NCBI RefSeq assembly: GCF_900090265.1
Contig: NZ_LT607752.1
Span: 930,001-994,000, forward strand
Source: Micromonospora rifamycinica
Lineage (GTDB): Bacteria; Actinomycetota; Actinomycetes; Mycobacteriales; Micromonosporaceae
DNA length: 64,000 bases
Reading direction: 5' to 3'
This document shows, in pieces, positions 43,336 to 52,397 of the stretch. Both the position numbers and the translations under genes were made by a program. Numbering within the stretch: position 1 is the stretch's first letter; each line of letters begins with the position of its first letter. A model generated the notes under the pieces. It searched no databases. It was given only the letters and a program-made list of their open reading frames with translations, and was not told the DNA's origin.

Positions 43336-44646
43336 GTGTCCGACACGCTGCTCGACATCGAGCCGGGCCTCGCCGGTCTTCCGCCCACCGTCGGCGACCA
43401 CCTGCGGGGACTGCGGGGGGCGCTGCACCTGCGGATCCTCGGCACCGTCCGGGCGGCGATGCGGGAGCAGGGCCGCTCGCTGACCGGCGGGCAGGGGCAG
43501 GGCCTGGCCCTGGGCGTGCGGACCGCCGTCGACACGTTCGTCGACGCGGTCGCCGAACCCGACCGGGCACTGGCCCCCACCCGGGCGGTGTTCCACACCC
43601 TGGGCCGCACCGAGTACCGCGAGGGGCACCGGGTCGACGCGCTCCGCGCCGTGCTGACCCTGGGGGCGCGGGACATCTGGGCGTTCCTGGTGGAGCAGGC
43701 CGCCGCCCCGGCCGCGACGGGCGGCACCCCGACCGGCCCGGACGCCCGGTCGACCGGCCCGGACGCCGGAGGGGCGGGGACGGCTGCCGGGCCGACCGGC
43801 ACGGACGCCGGGCCGGCCCCCACCGACCTGTACGTGATCGCCGGGGCACTGTTCGGCTACGCCGACGCGCTGGCCGGTGCCGCCGCCGAGGGGTTCCTCG
43901 ACGAGCAGCGGGACACCGCCCAGGACTGGGCCACCCTCCGACGCCGCCTGGTCACCCTGCTCGTGCAGCCCGACCCGCCGGCCGAGGAGGTGCTGCGCGC
44001 CGCCGCCGAGACGGCCCGCTGGCCGTTGCCGGCCACCGTGGCGGTGGTCAGTGTGCACGGCACCGATGCCGAGCACCTGGCCCGCGTCGTCGGCGCGGGC
44101 ACGGTCGCCACCGTCATCGGTGACGCCGTACGGCTGGTGCTGCCCGAACCGCGTACCCCCGGCCGGCTCGACCAGGCCCGGCAGGCGCTGGCCGGGCGGC
44201 GGGCCGCGGTCGGTCCGGCGGTGGCGCGGCACCGGGCCCGGCTGTCGTACCGGCTGTCCCGCCGGGCGTTGAGCCTGCACCAGCAGGGCGCGCTCGGCCC
44301 GGACCCGGTGGTGTCCTGCGACGACCACCTGCTCACCCTGCTCACCGACTGGGAGCCCGGCCTGGCCGGACACCTCGCCGACACGGTGCTGGCCCCGCTG
44401 GCCGGGCTCCGGCCGACCACCCGACGGACCCTGGCAGAGACCCTGCACGGCTGGCTGCGCCGGCAGGGGCAGGTGGTCGCGGTCGCCGAGGACCTGCACA
44501 CCCACCCGCAGACGGTCCGGTACCGGATGCGCCAGCTCCGTGCCCTGTTCGGCCCGGCGCTGGACGATCCGGACGCCCGCCTCGTGCTGGCGCTGGCCCT
44601 GCGCTCCCGGCCGACCGGCGGTGCAGATCATTCCGACGCCGGTTGA
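43336..44646 (+). CDS. PucR-family transcriptional regulator
   Basis: 436 residues. An N-terminal helical domain, a low-complexity insert rich in TGPDA repeats (about 135-162), a GGDEF-like middle part and a C-terminal helix-turn-helix of PucR type (TLHGWLRRQGQVVAVAEDLHTHPQTVRYRMRQLRALFG). PucR proteins control purine, amino-acid or secondary pathways. AAGGAGG precedes the GTG at 43336. It probably regulates the divergent FAD dehydrogenase. It ends in a TTGA overlap with, or a few bases before, the copper-resistance gene. Confidence 0.88.
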   Translation: MSDTLLDIEPGLAGLPPTVGDHLRGLRGALHLRILGTVRAAMREQGRSLTGGQGQGLALGVRTAVDTFVDAVAEPDRALAPTRAVFHTLGRTEYREGHRVDALRAVLTLGARDIWAFLVEQAAAPAATGGTPTGPDARSTGPDAGGAGTAAGPTGTDAGPAPTDLYVIAGALFGYADALAGAAAEGFLDEQRDTAQDWATLRRRLVTLLVQPDPPAEEVLRAAAETARWPLPATVAVVSVHGTDAEHLARVVGAGTVATVIGDAVRLVLPEPRTPGRLDQARQALAGRRAAVGPAVARHRARLSYRLSRRALSLHQQGALGPDPVVSCDDHLLTLLTDWEPGLAGHLADTVLAPLAGLRPTTRRTLAETLHGWLRRQGQVVAVAEDLHTHPQTVRYRMRQLRALFGPALDDPDARLVLALALRSRPTGGADHSDAG

Positions 44647-44651
44647 ACCAT

Positions 44652-46316
44652 GTGATCATCGAATCCGAACCACTGGGTGTGCGTACCACCCGTTCCGCCG
44701 TGCTGCTGGGGTTGCTCCTCGCGCTGCTGTCCGTACCGCTGACCCCGGCGACGCCGGCCGCCGCCCACGCCGCGCTGGTCGCCACCAGCCCGGTCCGGGA
44801 CGCGGTGATCGGTGCACCGCCCGCGGAGGTGGTGCTGGTCTTCAGCGAATCGGTCTCCCCGGTCGTCGGCCGGGTGCAGGTGCTCGGCCCGGACGGGCGG
44901 CGGGTCACCGCCGGGGATCCGGTCGCGCAGGGCGCCACCCTGCGGATCCCGGTGCGGGTGCCGGACCGGCCGCTCGGCACCTACCTGGTCAGTTACCGGG
45001 TGATCTCGGCCGACAGCCACCCGGTCGCCGGGAGTTTCGCCTACTCCGCCGGGGCGCCGTCGGCGACGCCACCGGAGCCGGTCGTCGTGGACGAGCGGCC
45101 CGCCGGGGCGCTGACCCCGGCCGCCCGGTTCGTCGGCTACCTGGGGCTGGTGCTGGTGGCCGGTCCCGCGCTGCTCGGCGCGGCGGGGTGGCCCCGCCGT
45201 CGCCGTCGGCGGGCGGTGACCGCCACCGGGCAGGTCGGGCTGGCCCTGGTGGCGGTCGGCACCGTCGGGACGTGGGTGACCCAGGCCGCGGACATGGTGG
45301 GGGTGCCGGTCGGCGCTCTGGCCCGGGGTGACCTGACGGCGGTGGCGGGCAGCGACGTCGGGCCGGTGCTCGGTGCCCGGCTGGCGCTGGTCGGGCTCGC
45401 CGCCGTGCTGTTGCCGGCGGTGGCCGGCGGCCGGGGCGGTCGGGGCCGGCGGGCGGCGCTGGCGGTGGTGGCCCTGGCCGGGCTGCTCACCTGGCCGCTG
45501 GCCGGGCATCCGGTGGCGTCCCCGCTGCCGCCGGTGAGCATCCTGGCCGACGTGGTGCACCTGGCCGGGATGAGCGTGTGGCTGGGTGGGCTGTTCGTCC
45601 TGGCGGTGTTCGTGCTGCCCGGCACCCACCGGCGGGTGCTGGCCCGGATCCTGCCGGCCTGGTCGCGGTGGGCGGCCATCGCGGTGGGGTGGCTGGTCGC
45701 CTCCGGGGTGGGGCAGGCCGCGATCGAACTCGGCCGGCCCGGCGCGCTGTTCGGCACCACGTACGGTCGGCTGCTCTGCGCGAAGGCGGCCCTGCTCGCC
45801 GCCGTGCTCGTCGTCGCGGCCGGGCAGCGGCGGATGGTGCGCGGCGGCCGGGCCGCCGACCGGCCCGGCCGGGTCGCGCGGGCCGCCGGGGTGGAGCTCG
45901 CCGCCACCGCGGTGGTGCTGGCGCTGACCGCCGTGCTGGTGCAGACCCCGCCCGGCCGGACCGCCGACACCCAGGCCGCCCGGGCCAGCCGGGAAGGCGT
46001 CGCCCAGACCCTCACCAGCGGCTACTACACCCTCCAGTTCGACGTCTATCCGGTCCGGGTGGGCGTGCCGAACTCGTTGCACGCCTACGTCTACACCCCG
46101 CAGGGGCAGCCGTTGCCGGTGGTCCAGTGGACGGTCAGCCTCGCCCTACCGGCCGCCGGGATCGAGCCGATGGTCGTGCCGGTGGAGAGCCCCGAGCCGC
46201 ACCACGGCAGTGCGGAGATCAGCCTGCCGGCGCGCGGCGACTGGACGATCCGGTTCACGGTCCGGACCAGCGAGGTCGACCAGGCCACCGTCACCGCCAC
46301 CGTGCCGGTCGGCTGA
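44652..46316 (+). CDS. CopC-CopD copper protein fusion with C-terminal FixH/YtkA-like domain
   Basis: About 554 residues. The signal peptide ends AAA before HAALVATSP, the mature N-terminal His used by CopC to bind copper. The CopC domain continues with FSESVSPVVGRVQVLGPDGRRV and ISADSHPVAGSFAY. About eight membrane helices form a CopD domain (LADVVHLAGMSVWLGGLFVLAVFVL), then a C-terminal beta domain (YYTLQFDVYPVRVGVPNSLHAYVYTPQG, WTIRFTVRTSEVDQATVTATVPVG). It probably takes up copper through the membrane. The start is uncertain: TTG 44643, GTG 44652 and GTG 44679 are all possible, none with a clear ribosome site. Confidence 0.88.
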   Translation: MIIESEPLGVRTTRSAVLLGLLLALLSVPLTPATPAAAHAALVATSPVRDAVIGAPPAEVVLVFSESVSPVVGRVQVLGPDGRRVTAGDPVAQGATLRIPVRVPDRPLGTYLVSYRVISADSHPVAGSFAYSAGAPSATPPEPVVVDERPAGALTPAARFVGYLGLVLVAGPALLGAAGWPRRRRRRAVTATGQVGLALVAVGTVGTWVTQAADMVGVPVGALARGDLTAVAGSDVGPVLGARLALVGLAAVLLPAVAGGRGGRGRRAALAVVALAGLLTWPLAGHPVASPLPPVSILADVVHLAGMSVWLGGLFVLAVFVLPGTHRRVLARILPAWSRWAAIAVGWLVASGVGQAAIELGRPGALFGTTYGRLLCAKAALLAAVLVVAAGQRRMVRGGRAADRPGRVARAAGVELAATAVVLALTAVLVQTPPGRTADTQAARASREGVAQTLTSGYYTLQFDVYPVRVGVPNSLHAYVYTPQGQPLPVVQWTVSLALPAAGIEPMVVPVESPEPHHGSAEISLPARGDWTIRFTVRTSEVDQATVTATVPVG

Positions 46317-46361
46317 CCGGAACCGACCGGCCGGGGTACGGGGTGCAGGGGCCACCGGCCG

Positions 46362-46391
46362 TTACCGACCACCGGGCTGATCAGCTAGCCT
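46362..46391 (+). promoter_or_regulatory. Kynureninase promoter
   Basis: TTACCG (46362-46367), an 18-base spacer and TAGCCT (46386-46391). It predicts a leader of about 30 bases holding GAGGGAGG. Confidence 0.5.
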
Positions 46392-46427
46392 GCATCGGCC
46401 CGGGTGTCCGGGCGGAGGGAGGACACC

Positions 46428-47681
46428 ATGGCTGAGCACACGTCCCGGCAGGTCGCGCAGGAGTGGGACGCCGCCGACCCGCTGGCCGGACTACGGGACC
46501 GGTTCGTGGTGGACGACCTGTGTTACCTCGACGGCAACTCGCTGGGCCGGTTACCGGCCGCCACCGGCGACCACCTGGCCGCGCTGGTGCGCGACGGCTG
46601 GGGCACCGAGCTGGTCCGGAGCTGGCCGACCTGGATCGAGTGGCCGCGCCGCATCGGCGACCGGATCGCCACCCACGCGCTGGGTGCCCGCGACGGCGAG
46701 GTGATCGTCTCCGACTCCACCTCGGTCAACCTCTACAAGCTGGCCGCCGCCGCCCTCGACGCCCGACCCGGCCGGCGGACGATCCTGGCCGACGCCGAGG
46801 AGTTCCCCACCGACCGTTACCTGCTGGAGGGGTTGGCCGCCCAGCGGGGGCACACCCTGCGGCTGCTCCCCTCCGACCTGGACGAGGGGCTGGACCAGGC
46901 CACCCTGACCGGGGCACTGACCGAGGACGTGGCGCTGGTGGTGCTGTCGGCGGTGTCGTACCGCTGCGGGGCGCTGCTGGACATGGCGGCGGTGACGGCC
47001 GCCGCCCACCGGGTCGGCGCGCTGGTGCTGTGGGACCTGTCGCACGCGGTCGGCTCGGTGCCGTTGGACCTGACCGGCGCCGGTGTCGACCTCGCGGTCG
47101 GCTGCACCTACAAGTACCTCAACGGCGGTCCCGGCGCGCCGGCCTTCCTCTACGTGCGGCGGGAGTCGCAGGAGTCGCTGCGGCAGCCGATCTGGGGCTG
47201 GTTCGGCCAGCGCGACCAGTTCGGGATGGGTGCCGGCTACGATCCCGCGCCCGGCCCGGAGCGGTTCCTGGTGGGCACCCCGCCGGTGCTCGGGATGGCC
47301 GCCCTCGACCCGGCCCTGGACGTGCTGGCCGACGCCGGGATGGACCGGGTACGGGAGAAATCCCTCCGGCTCGGCGAGCTGATCATCGAGCTGGCCGACG
47401 TCTGGCTGGTCCCGCACGGCTTCCGGCTCGCCTCCCCGCGCGACCCGGACCGGCGCGGCGGGCACGTGTCGCTGCACCACCCGGAGGCGCTGCGGATCTC
47501 CCGAGCCCTGGTCGACGCCGGGGTGGTCGGCGACTACCGGGTACCGGACCGGCTGCGGCTCGGGCCGGCGGCGCTCTACACCCGCTACGTCGACGTGTGG
47601 GACGCGATGGACCGGCTGCGGGACATCGCCGAACGGCGGGCCTGGACCGGGGTGCCGGCGGAGCGGTCCCGGGTCACCTGA
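46428..47681 (+). CDS. kynU: Kynureninase
   Basis: 417-residue PLP enzyme that hydrolyses kynurenine to anthranilate and alanine, or 3-hydroxykynurenine to 3-hydroxyanthranilate. Lys229 in CTYKYLNGGPGAPAF binds PLP. Other family blocks are LDGNSLGRLP, DSTSVNLYKLAAAAL, EEFPTDRYLLEGLA, LWDLSHAVGSVPLDL and FGMGAGYDPAPGPERFLVGTPPVLGMAALDPAL. GAGGGAGG precedes the ATG at 46428, with a promoter at 46362-46391. No tryptophan dioxygenase or kynurenine formamidase is in the window. Confidence 0.95.
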   Translation: MAEHTSRQVAQEWDAADPLAGLRDRFVVDDLCYLDGNSLGRLPAATGDHLAALVRDGWGTELVRSWPTWIEWPRRIGDRIATHALGARDGEVIVSDSTSVNLYKLAAAALDARPGRRTILADAEEFPTDRYLLEGLAAQRGHTLRLLPSDLDEGLDQATLTGALTEDVALVVLSAVSYRCGALLDMAAVTAAAHRVGALVLWDLSHAVGSVPLDLTGAGVDLAVGCTYKYLNGGPGAPAFLYVRRESQESLRQPIWGWFGQRDQFGMGAGYDPAPGPERFLVGTPPVLGMAALDPALDVLADAGMDRVREKSLRLGELIIELADVWLVPHGFRLASPRDPDRRGGHVSLHHPEALRISRALVDAGVVGDYRVPDRLRLGPAALYTRYVDVWDAMDRLRDIAERRAWTGVPAERSRVT

Positions 47682-47762
47682 GCCGATCCCGGGCGGATCC
47701 CGGATTCCCCCCGCGTCACCGCCGACTTCGTACCAGCATGTCGGGTGGAGGCGGGGGGTGCC

Positions 47763-49328
47763 GTGGACGTCCTGGTCCTGATCGTGGTGCTGGCCGCCAC
47801 CGTGCTGGTCGGCACCACCATCGGGGGCCGGTACCGGGTGGCCCCGCCGGTGCTGCTGATCACCATGGGTGGCCTGCTGGCGCTGCTGCCGCCCCTGTCG
47901 GACGTGGTGCTCCAACCGGACGTGGTGCTGCTGCTCTTCCTGCCGGCCGTGCTCTACCGGGAGAGCCTGGTGATCAGCCTGCGGGAGATCCGGTCGAACC
48001 TGCTGGTGATCGCCTCGCTGGCGGTGGCGCTGGTGGTGGTGACGATGGTGGCGGTGGCGCTGGCCGCCAAGGCGCTGGGGATGACCCCGCAGGCCGCCTG
48101 GGTGCTGGGCGCGGTGCTCGCCCCCACCGACGCGGCGGCGGTCGCCGGCCTGGCGAAGCGGATGCCCCGCCGCATCCTGACCACGCTGCGGGCGGAGAGC
48201 CTGGTCAACGACGGTACGGCGCTGGTGCTGTTCTCGGTGACGGTCGGGTTGATCGTGGGCGGCGCCGCGCCGGGGGTGTTCGGGTTCCTGGGCCGGTTCG
48301 TCGGCTCGGCCGGGGGCGGGATCGTCGCCGGGCTGGTCGTCGGCCTGGTGGTGGTGCTGATCCGCCGCCGTCTGGACGACCCGCTGCGGGAGGGCGCGTT
48401 GAGCGTGCTCACCCCGTTCGCCGCGTTCCTGCTCGCCGAGGTGGTGCACGCCAGCGGGGTGCTCGCCGTCGTGGTCGCCGGCCTGCTGCTGTCCTACTTC
48501 AGCCCGAGGATCATCCGGGCCCGGTCCCGGGTGCTGGCGTACGCCTTCTGGGACCTGTCCACCTTCCTGATCAACGGCGCGCTGTTCGTGCTGCTCGGCA
48601 TGCAGATCCCGCGGGCGGTGAACCACGTGACCAGCATCTCCACCGGGCGGTCGGTGACCATCGCCGCCTCGGTCACGCTGGTGGTGGTGGTCGTCCGGCT
48701 GGTCTGGTTGCAGTTGTTCTCCTACGGCCTGCCGGTGACGGGCCGGGGCGCCACGGTGAGCCGGCGGGTCCGGGTGGCGGCCGGCTGGGCGGGTTTCCGG
48801 GGTGCGGTGTCGCTGGCCGCCGCCCTCGCGGTGCCGGTGACCACGGCCACCACCCACGCGCCGGTGCCGGAACGGGATCTGATCATCTTCTGCACCGCCG
48901 TGGCGATCGTGTCGATCATGCTGGTGCAGGGCACCACCCTGCCGGCGGTGGCCCGCTGGGCCGGTCTGCGCGGCGACGAGACGCGCGGCGACGAGGTGCG
49001 GCACGCCCACCGCCGGGCCACCGAGGCGGCGCTGTCGGCACTGCCGAACGTCGCCGCCGACCTCGACGTCGACGCGACGGCGGTGGACCGGTTGCGCGCC
49101 GACTACCAGCGGCACCTGGACCTGGTGACCGAGACCGGCGGCGGTCAGGACGCCGACCGGGCAGAGGAGTTGGAGGCCCGGCTGCGGTTGGGGGTGTTGG
49201 AACACAAGCGCCGCGAGGTCACCCGGCTGCGCGACCGCAACGAGATCGACGACAGCGTGCTGCGCGAGGTCCAGGCGACGTTGGACATCGAGGAGATCCG
49301 CCTGCTCGGGCCCCAGACCGAGGACTGA
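47763..49328 (+). CDS. CPA1-family Na+/H+ antiporter
   Basis: 521 residues with about 12 membrane helices. Hallmarks are LAPTDAAAVAGLAKRMPRRILTTLRAESLVNDGTALVLFSVTVG (ion-binding Asp and NDGTA motif), VHASGVLAVVVAGLLLSYFSPRI and WAGFRGAVSLAAALAVP. The C-terminal about 110 residues are cytoplasmic and helical. It exchanges cytoplasmic Na+ for H+ for pH and salt homeostasis. The GTG at 47763 is preceded by GGAGGCGGGGGG. Confidence 0.93.
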   Translation: MDVLVLIVVLAATVLVGTTIGGRYRVAPPVLLITMGGLLALLPPLSDVVLQPDVVLLLFLPAVLYRESLVISLREIRSNLLVIASLAVALVVVTMVAVALAAKALGMTPQAAWVLGAVLAPTDAAAVAGLAKRMPRRILTTLRAESLVNDGTALVLFSVTVGLIVGGAAPGVFGFLGRFVGSAGGGIVAGLVVGLVVVLIRRRLDDPLREGALSVLTPFAAFLLAEVVHASGVLAVVVAGLLLSYFSPRIIRARSRVLAYAFWDLSTFLINGALFVLLGMQIPRAVNHVTSISTGRSVTIAASVTLVVVVVRLVWLQLFSYGLPVTGRGATVSRRVRVAAGWAGFRGAVSLAAALAVPVTTATTHAPVPERDLIIFCTAVAIVSIMLVQGTTLPAVARWAGLRGDETRGDEVRHAHRRATEAALSALPNVAADLDVDATAVDRLRADYQRHLDLVTETGGGQDADRAEELEARLRLGVLEHKRREVTRLRDRNEIDDSVLREVQATLDIEEIRLLGPQTED

Positions 49329-49468
49329 CCACCACGCCGTCGAATCCGGCAGCCGGATGCGGAGGGTATGCGCCCGGATACTTAATGCGCTCAGCGCTGG
49401 GTGTACCGTCCGAAGGGGCAGCCACCGGGCGCGGCTGGCGGCTGCTCGTTGCGTTGGCGGGAGAGGGC

Positions 49469-50707
49469 ATGACCGTACCGACGGTGGGTGAGCGGCTCGC
49501 GGAGATCCGTCGTGAGTCGAGGTTGACCCAGGAGCAACTTGCCGAGCGGTCGGGCGTCAGCGTCGAGGTGATCCGGAAACTGGAGCAGGGCAGCCGGGGT
49601 ACGGCCCGCCTCGACACGCTGCACGCGCTCGCCCGCGCACTCGAGGTGTCGACGTCCGCGCTGCTGGGTGACGCGTCACAGGCCGCCGCCCAGGGCGAAC
49701 CGGGTCACCGGCAACTGTCCCTGGCGGAGATCCGGCGGGTGGTGGCCCCGGTGCGCGGGATCGACGGCGCTCCCCTAGTGCTACCGACGGACGCACCGCC
49801 CGACCTCAACACGCTGCGGCGGAATCTGCACGCCGCCGATCGGGTCTACAACGCCGGTGACTACGCGGTCGCGCTGCGGGTGGTGCCGCCGTTGTTGGTG
49901 AACGCACGTGCCGCCGTCGGTCTTGCGAGCAGCGAGCGGCAGGATGCCGCGTACGACCTGCTGGCCCGCACCCAGCACGTGGCGGGTGGGCTCCTGATCC
50001 AACTGCGGGCCGACGACCTGGCGCAGACGGCGTTGTCGGGAGCGCTCGACGCCGCGCAGCGGTCCGGGGACCGGGTGGTGGCGGCCACCGTCATCCGGAC
50101 GATGTGCTGGCTGCTGATGCGCCAGGGGCGTATCGGTGAGTCGGCCGAGTTGGCGGTGGCGACCGCCGACGAGGTGGAGCCGCGGCTGTCCCGGGCAACC
50201 CCGGCCGAGCTGGCCGGCTGGGGGTGGCTGCTGCTGAGCGCCGCCGCCGCGCGGGCCAGGGACAACCGTCCGGACGAGGCGGCAGACCTGATCGGCGTCG
50301 CCGCTGCCGCCGCAGCGCGGATCGGCGACCGGGTGCCCGCTTCGGATCACCTGATGCTGGTGGGCGGCTTCGACACCGCCAAGGTGCAGATGCAGCGAGC
50401 GGAGGCGGCGGCCGTGGCAGGCGACGCGGGCCGGGTGCTGGAGCTGTCGGCCCTGGTGCCGCCCGTGCCCACCATCAGCACCTCGGCCTGGCGGCGACAT
50501 CGACTCGATCTGGCCTGGGCCTATGCCCAGTTGCGGCGGTACGGGAAGGCCACGGCGGTGCTGACGCACCTGCGCGACACAGCACCCACCTGGCTGCGGC
50601 AGCAGCGGTACGCGGGGGACATCGTGGACACCATCGTCACGGGGCGCCAGCGAGCGATGACGGACGAGTTGGCGGAGCTGGCCAAGTTGATGGGCGGCGC
50701 GCGCTGA
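49469..50707 (+). CDS. XRE-family regulator with TPR-like C-terminus
   Basis: 412 residues. Cro/C1-type helix-turn-helix at 6-62 (VGERLAEIRRESRLTQEQLAERSGVSVEVIRKLEQGSRGTARLDTLHALARALEV), then about 300 residues of helical TPR-like repeats (ADRVYNAGDYAVALRVVPPLL, AYDLLARTQHVAGGLLIQL, MRQGRIGESAELAVATADEV, AWAYAQLRRYGKATAVLTHL). This form is common in actinomycete developmental or signalling regulators. Ligand unknown. The ATG at 49469 follows GGGAGAGGG. Confidence 0.88.
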   Translation: MTVPTVGERLAEIRRESRLTQEQLAERSGVSVEVIRKLEQGSRGTARLDTLHALARALEVSTSALLGDASQAAAQGEPGHRQLSLAEIRRVVAPVRGIDGAPLVLPTDAPPDLNTLRRNLHAADRVYNAGDYAVALRVVPPLLVNARAAVGLASSERQDAAYDLLARTQHVAGGLLIQLRADDLAQTALSGALDAAQRSGDRVVAATVIRTMCWLLMRQGRIGESAELAVATADEVEPRLSRATPAELAGWGWLLLSAAAARARDNRPDEAADLIGVAAAAAARIGDRVPASDHLMLVGGFDTAKVQMQRAEAAAVAGDAGRVLELSALVPPVPTISTSAWRRHRLDLAWAYAQLRRYGKATAVLTHLRDTAPTWLRQQRYAGDIVDTIVTGRQRAMTDELAELAKLMGGAR

Positions 50708-50750
50708 CTGGTACGGCACGTCCGAGTTGAAGCGTCACGATCATCGAATC

Positions 50751-50769
50751 GCACAGATCGCACCTGTGC
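50751..50769. promoter_or_regulatory. Palindrome between two XRE genes
   Basis: GCACAG and CTGTGC (perfect 6-base arms) separated by ATCGCAC. It lies 44 bases after the first XRE stop and 124 bases before the 55-residue gene. It could be an XRE operator; the short stem argues against a terminator. Confidence 0.4.
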
Positions 50770-50893
50770 AATCACCCTGAGTCACGACAGCCTGTGTTTC
50801 GGTGACCGGCTCGTTGAAGGTGGTGACCGACGCAGGACGCGGCGTGATGTCATCTCAGGAACGTGCCGCCGCGCCCCTACCGATGGAGGCGAC

Positions 50894-51061
50894 ATGCGGG
50901 ACCAGGACGACAAGCCGGCAGCGAGCCGGGGCGCGCAGATCCAGGCGGCGGAGCACGAGGAGGCGAGGCAACGGCTCCTCGCCCAGGCCGAGGCCGAACG
51001 GATACCGGCCGAGGAGACCACCCGGGCGTTACCGGACCGGCAGTGGCGTCGTGGACAGTAG
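50894..51061 (+). CDS. 55-residue helical protein paired with an XRE regulator
   Basis: ATG at 50894 with GGAGG five bases upstream opens a 55-codon frame. It is highly charged and predicted to be one or two helices (RGAQIQAAEHEEARQRLLAQ, EAERIPAEETTRALPDRQWRRGQ). Its TAG overlaps the GTG start of the XRE regulator at 51051 by 11 bases, so the two are translationally coupled. Small coupled partners of XRE-TPR regulators are known in actinomycetes (for example DUF397 proteins), but this one does not look like DUF397. A role as antagonist or co-factor is inference. Confidence 0.65.
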   Translation: MRDQDDKPAASRGAQIQAAEHEEARQRLLAQAEAERIPAEETTRALPDRQWRRGQ

Positions 51062-52250
51062 CGAACTGTTGCCGGTTGGCCGGCGGGTGGCGTACTGGCG
51101 GGGGCGACGCAACCTGTCGCAGCAGGTGTTCGCCGACCGGTTGGGCAAGTCGAAGAGCTGGGTGGACAAGGTTGAGCGGGGTGTGCGTACCCTGGACAAG
51201 CTCTCCACGCTCCAGGACATCGCCGCCGTGCTGCGCATCGACCCGGCGGTGCTGCTCGGCCGGGATGCTCGGCCGGCCGAGGCGACCGGGCGGACGGTGG
51301 ATGTCGCGCGGATCCGGACGGCCCTCGCCCGGTACGACATCCCGCTGGCCCGGCCGGCGGGCGGTCGACCGGTGTTGCCGGTCGGCCAGGTGGCCCGGCA
51401 GGTGGCGCACGCCTGGACAACCTTCCAGCACGCCCGGTATCCCGAGGTGGCAGCCCTGCTGCCGGGGCTGCTGGCGGATGTCGAGCGGACCCGTGCCGCC
51501 GATCCGGCAGGTCGGGCGGCCCTGGTGGATGCCTACCGGGTCACCACGTCGCTGCTGGTCAAGCTGGCCGTGCCGGATCTGGCCTGGCTGGCTGCGGACC
51601 GGGCGATGAGCGTCGCCGCCGGCGACCCGGCCCTCGTCGCCGCCGCAGCGGTGCAACTGGGCCAGGTGCTGCGCGCGTCCGACCAGGCCCGTGGGGCGAA
51701 GTCGGCGACGCTGGCCGCCGCGTACCGGATCGCCCCACCGGTGATCGAGGGCGGCTTGGCCGCGGATCTGTCGTTGTGCGGGACGCTGCTCCTCCAGGCG
51801 GCGCTGGCCGCCGCCGCCCACGGTGACGACGTGGCGGTGGCCGACCTGCTCGACGAGGCCGCGGCCCTGGCGACGGCCGTCGGCGACGGGCAGGACCACC
51901 ACCGGACGGGCTTCGGACCGACCGCCGTGGCGGTGGCGCGGGCCGCCGCCGCGCTCAGCCTCGGCGACGACCACGATGCGGTGTCCCGGCACGAGGAGGT
52001 CACCCGGCGGGACGGTTGGCGGTGGCTGCCCGTCGAGCACCGGGCCGGGCACCTGCTCGACGTGGCCCGCGCCCACCTGCGCAAGGCGGACCCGGTCGGC
52101 GCCGGACGGGTCCTGGTCGACGCCGACCGGATCGCTCCCGCCGAGATCCGGCACCGACCGGTCGGCCGGGACGTGCTGGCGCGGGTCGTCCGTGAGCCCA
52201 CCGCCCCGACGACCCTCGTCCGCCTCGCCGCCACCCTCGGGGTGGGTTGA
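51051..52250 (+). CDS. XRE-family regulator with TPR-like C-terminus, coupled to a small protein
   Basis: 399 residues from the GTG at 51051. The helix-turn-helix is at 8-62 (VGRRVAYWRGRRNLSQQVFADRLGKSKSWVDKVERGVRTLDKLSTLQDIAAVLRI), followed by a long helical repeat region (VAHAWTTFQHARYPEVAALLPGLLADVERT, YRVTTSLLVKLAVPDLAWLAADRAM, GHLLDVARAHLRKADPVGAGRVLVDADRIAP). The start lies inside the 3' end of the 55-residue gene, which fixes it. DNA targets are unknown; the palindrome at 50751 is a candidate. Confidence 0.88.
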   Translation: MDSSELLPVGRRVAYWRGRRNLSQQVFADRLGKSKSWVDKVERGVRTLDKLSTLQDIAAVLRIDPAVLLGRDARPAEATGRTVDVARIRTALARYDIPLARPAGGRPVLPVGQVARQVAHAWTTFQHARYPEVAALLPGLLADVERTRAADPAGRAALVDAYRVTTSLLVKLAVPDLAWLAADRAMSVAAGDPALVAAAAVQLGQVLRASDQARGAKSATLAAAYRIAPPVIEGGLAADLSLCGTLLLQAALAAAAHGDDVAVADLLDEAAALATAVGDGQDHHRTGFGPTAVAVARAAAALSLGDDHDAVSRHEEVTRRDGWRWLPVEHRAGHLLDVARAHLRKADPVGAGRVLVDADRIAPAEIRHRPVGRDVLARVVREPTAPTTLVRLAATLGVG

Positions 52251-52302
52251 GGGGGACCTCAGGGACGAGCCGGGGTGACGTCGGAAGCCGGGTCGGCTCA
52301 CA

Positions 52303-52332
52303 TTGACAGTCACGCATGGGTGGGGTTACGGT
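52303..52332 (+). promoter_or_regulatory. Promoter of the first pectinesterase gene
   Basis: Consensus TTGACA (52303-52308), an 18-base spacer and TACGGT (52327-52332). The predicted start is near 52339, inside the operator at 52338. Confidence 0.65.
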
Positions 52333-52337
52333 GCGCC

Positions 52338-52356
52338 AGGAAAGCGCTTTCTTAGG
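52338..52356 (+). promoter_or_regulatory. Operator at the first pectinesterase start site
   Basis: AGGAAAGCGCTTTCTTAGG with palindromic core GAAAGCGCTTTC. It shares AGGAAAGCGCT, in the same orientation to the gene, with the second pectinesterase (60119-60109). The form suits a LacI-type repressor. Confidence 0.65.
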
Positions 52357-52397
52357 TCGTTCGCCACCTCCACCCCGTCCCCGGAGGTCCATCCGCC

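Noticed and set aside
41582..47681. Kynurenine pathway cluster including the FAD dehydrogenase
   Set aside because: The FAD enzyme looks KstD-like, not like kynurenine monooxygenase, and no tryptophan dioxygenase or formamidase is present.
46463..49468. Plus-strand frame continuous with the first XRE gene
   Set aside because: It runs in another frame through kynureninase and the antiporter, both of which have clear family motifs; the XRE gene starts at 49469.
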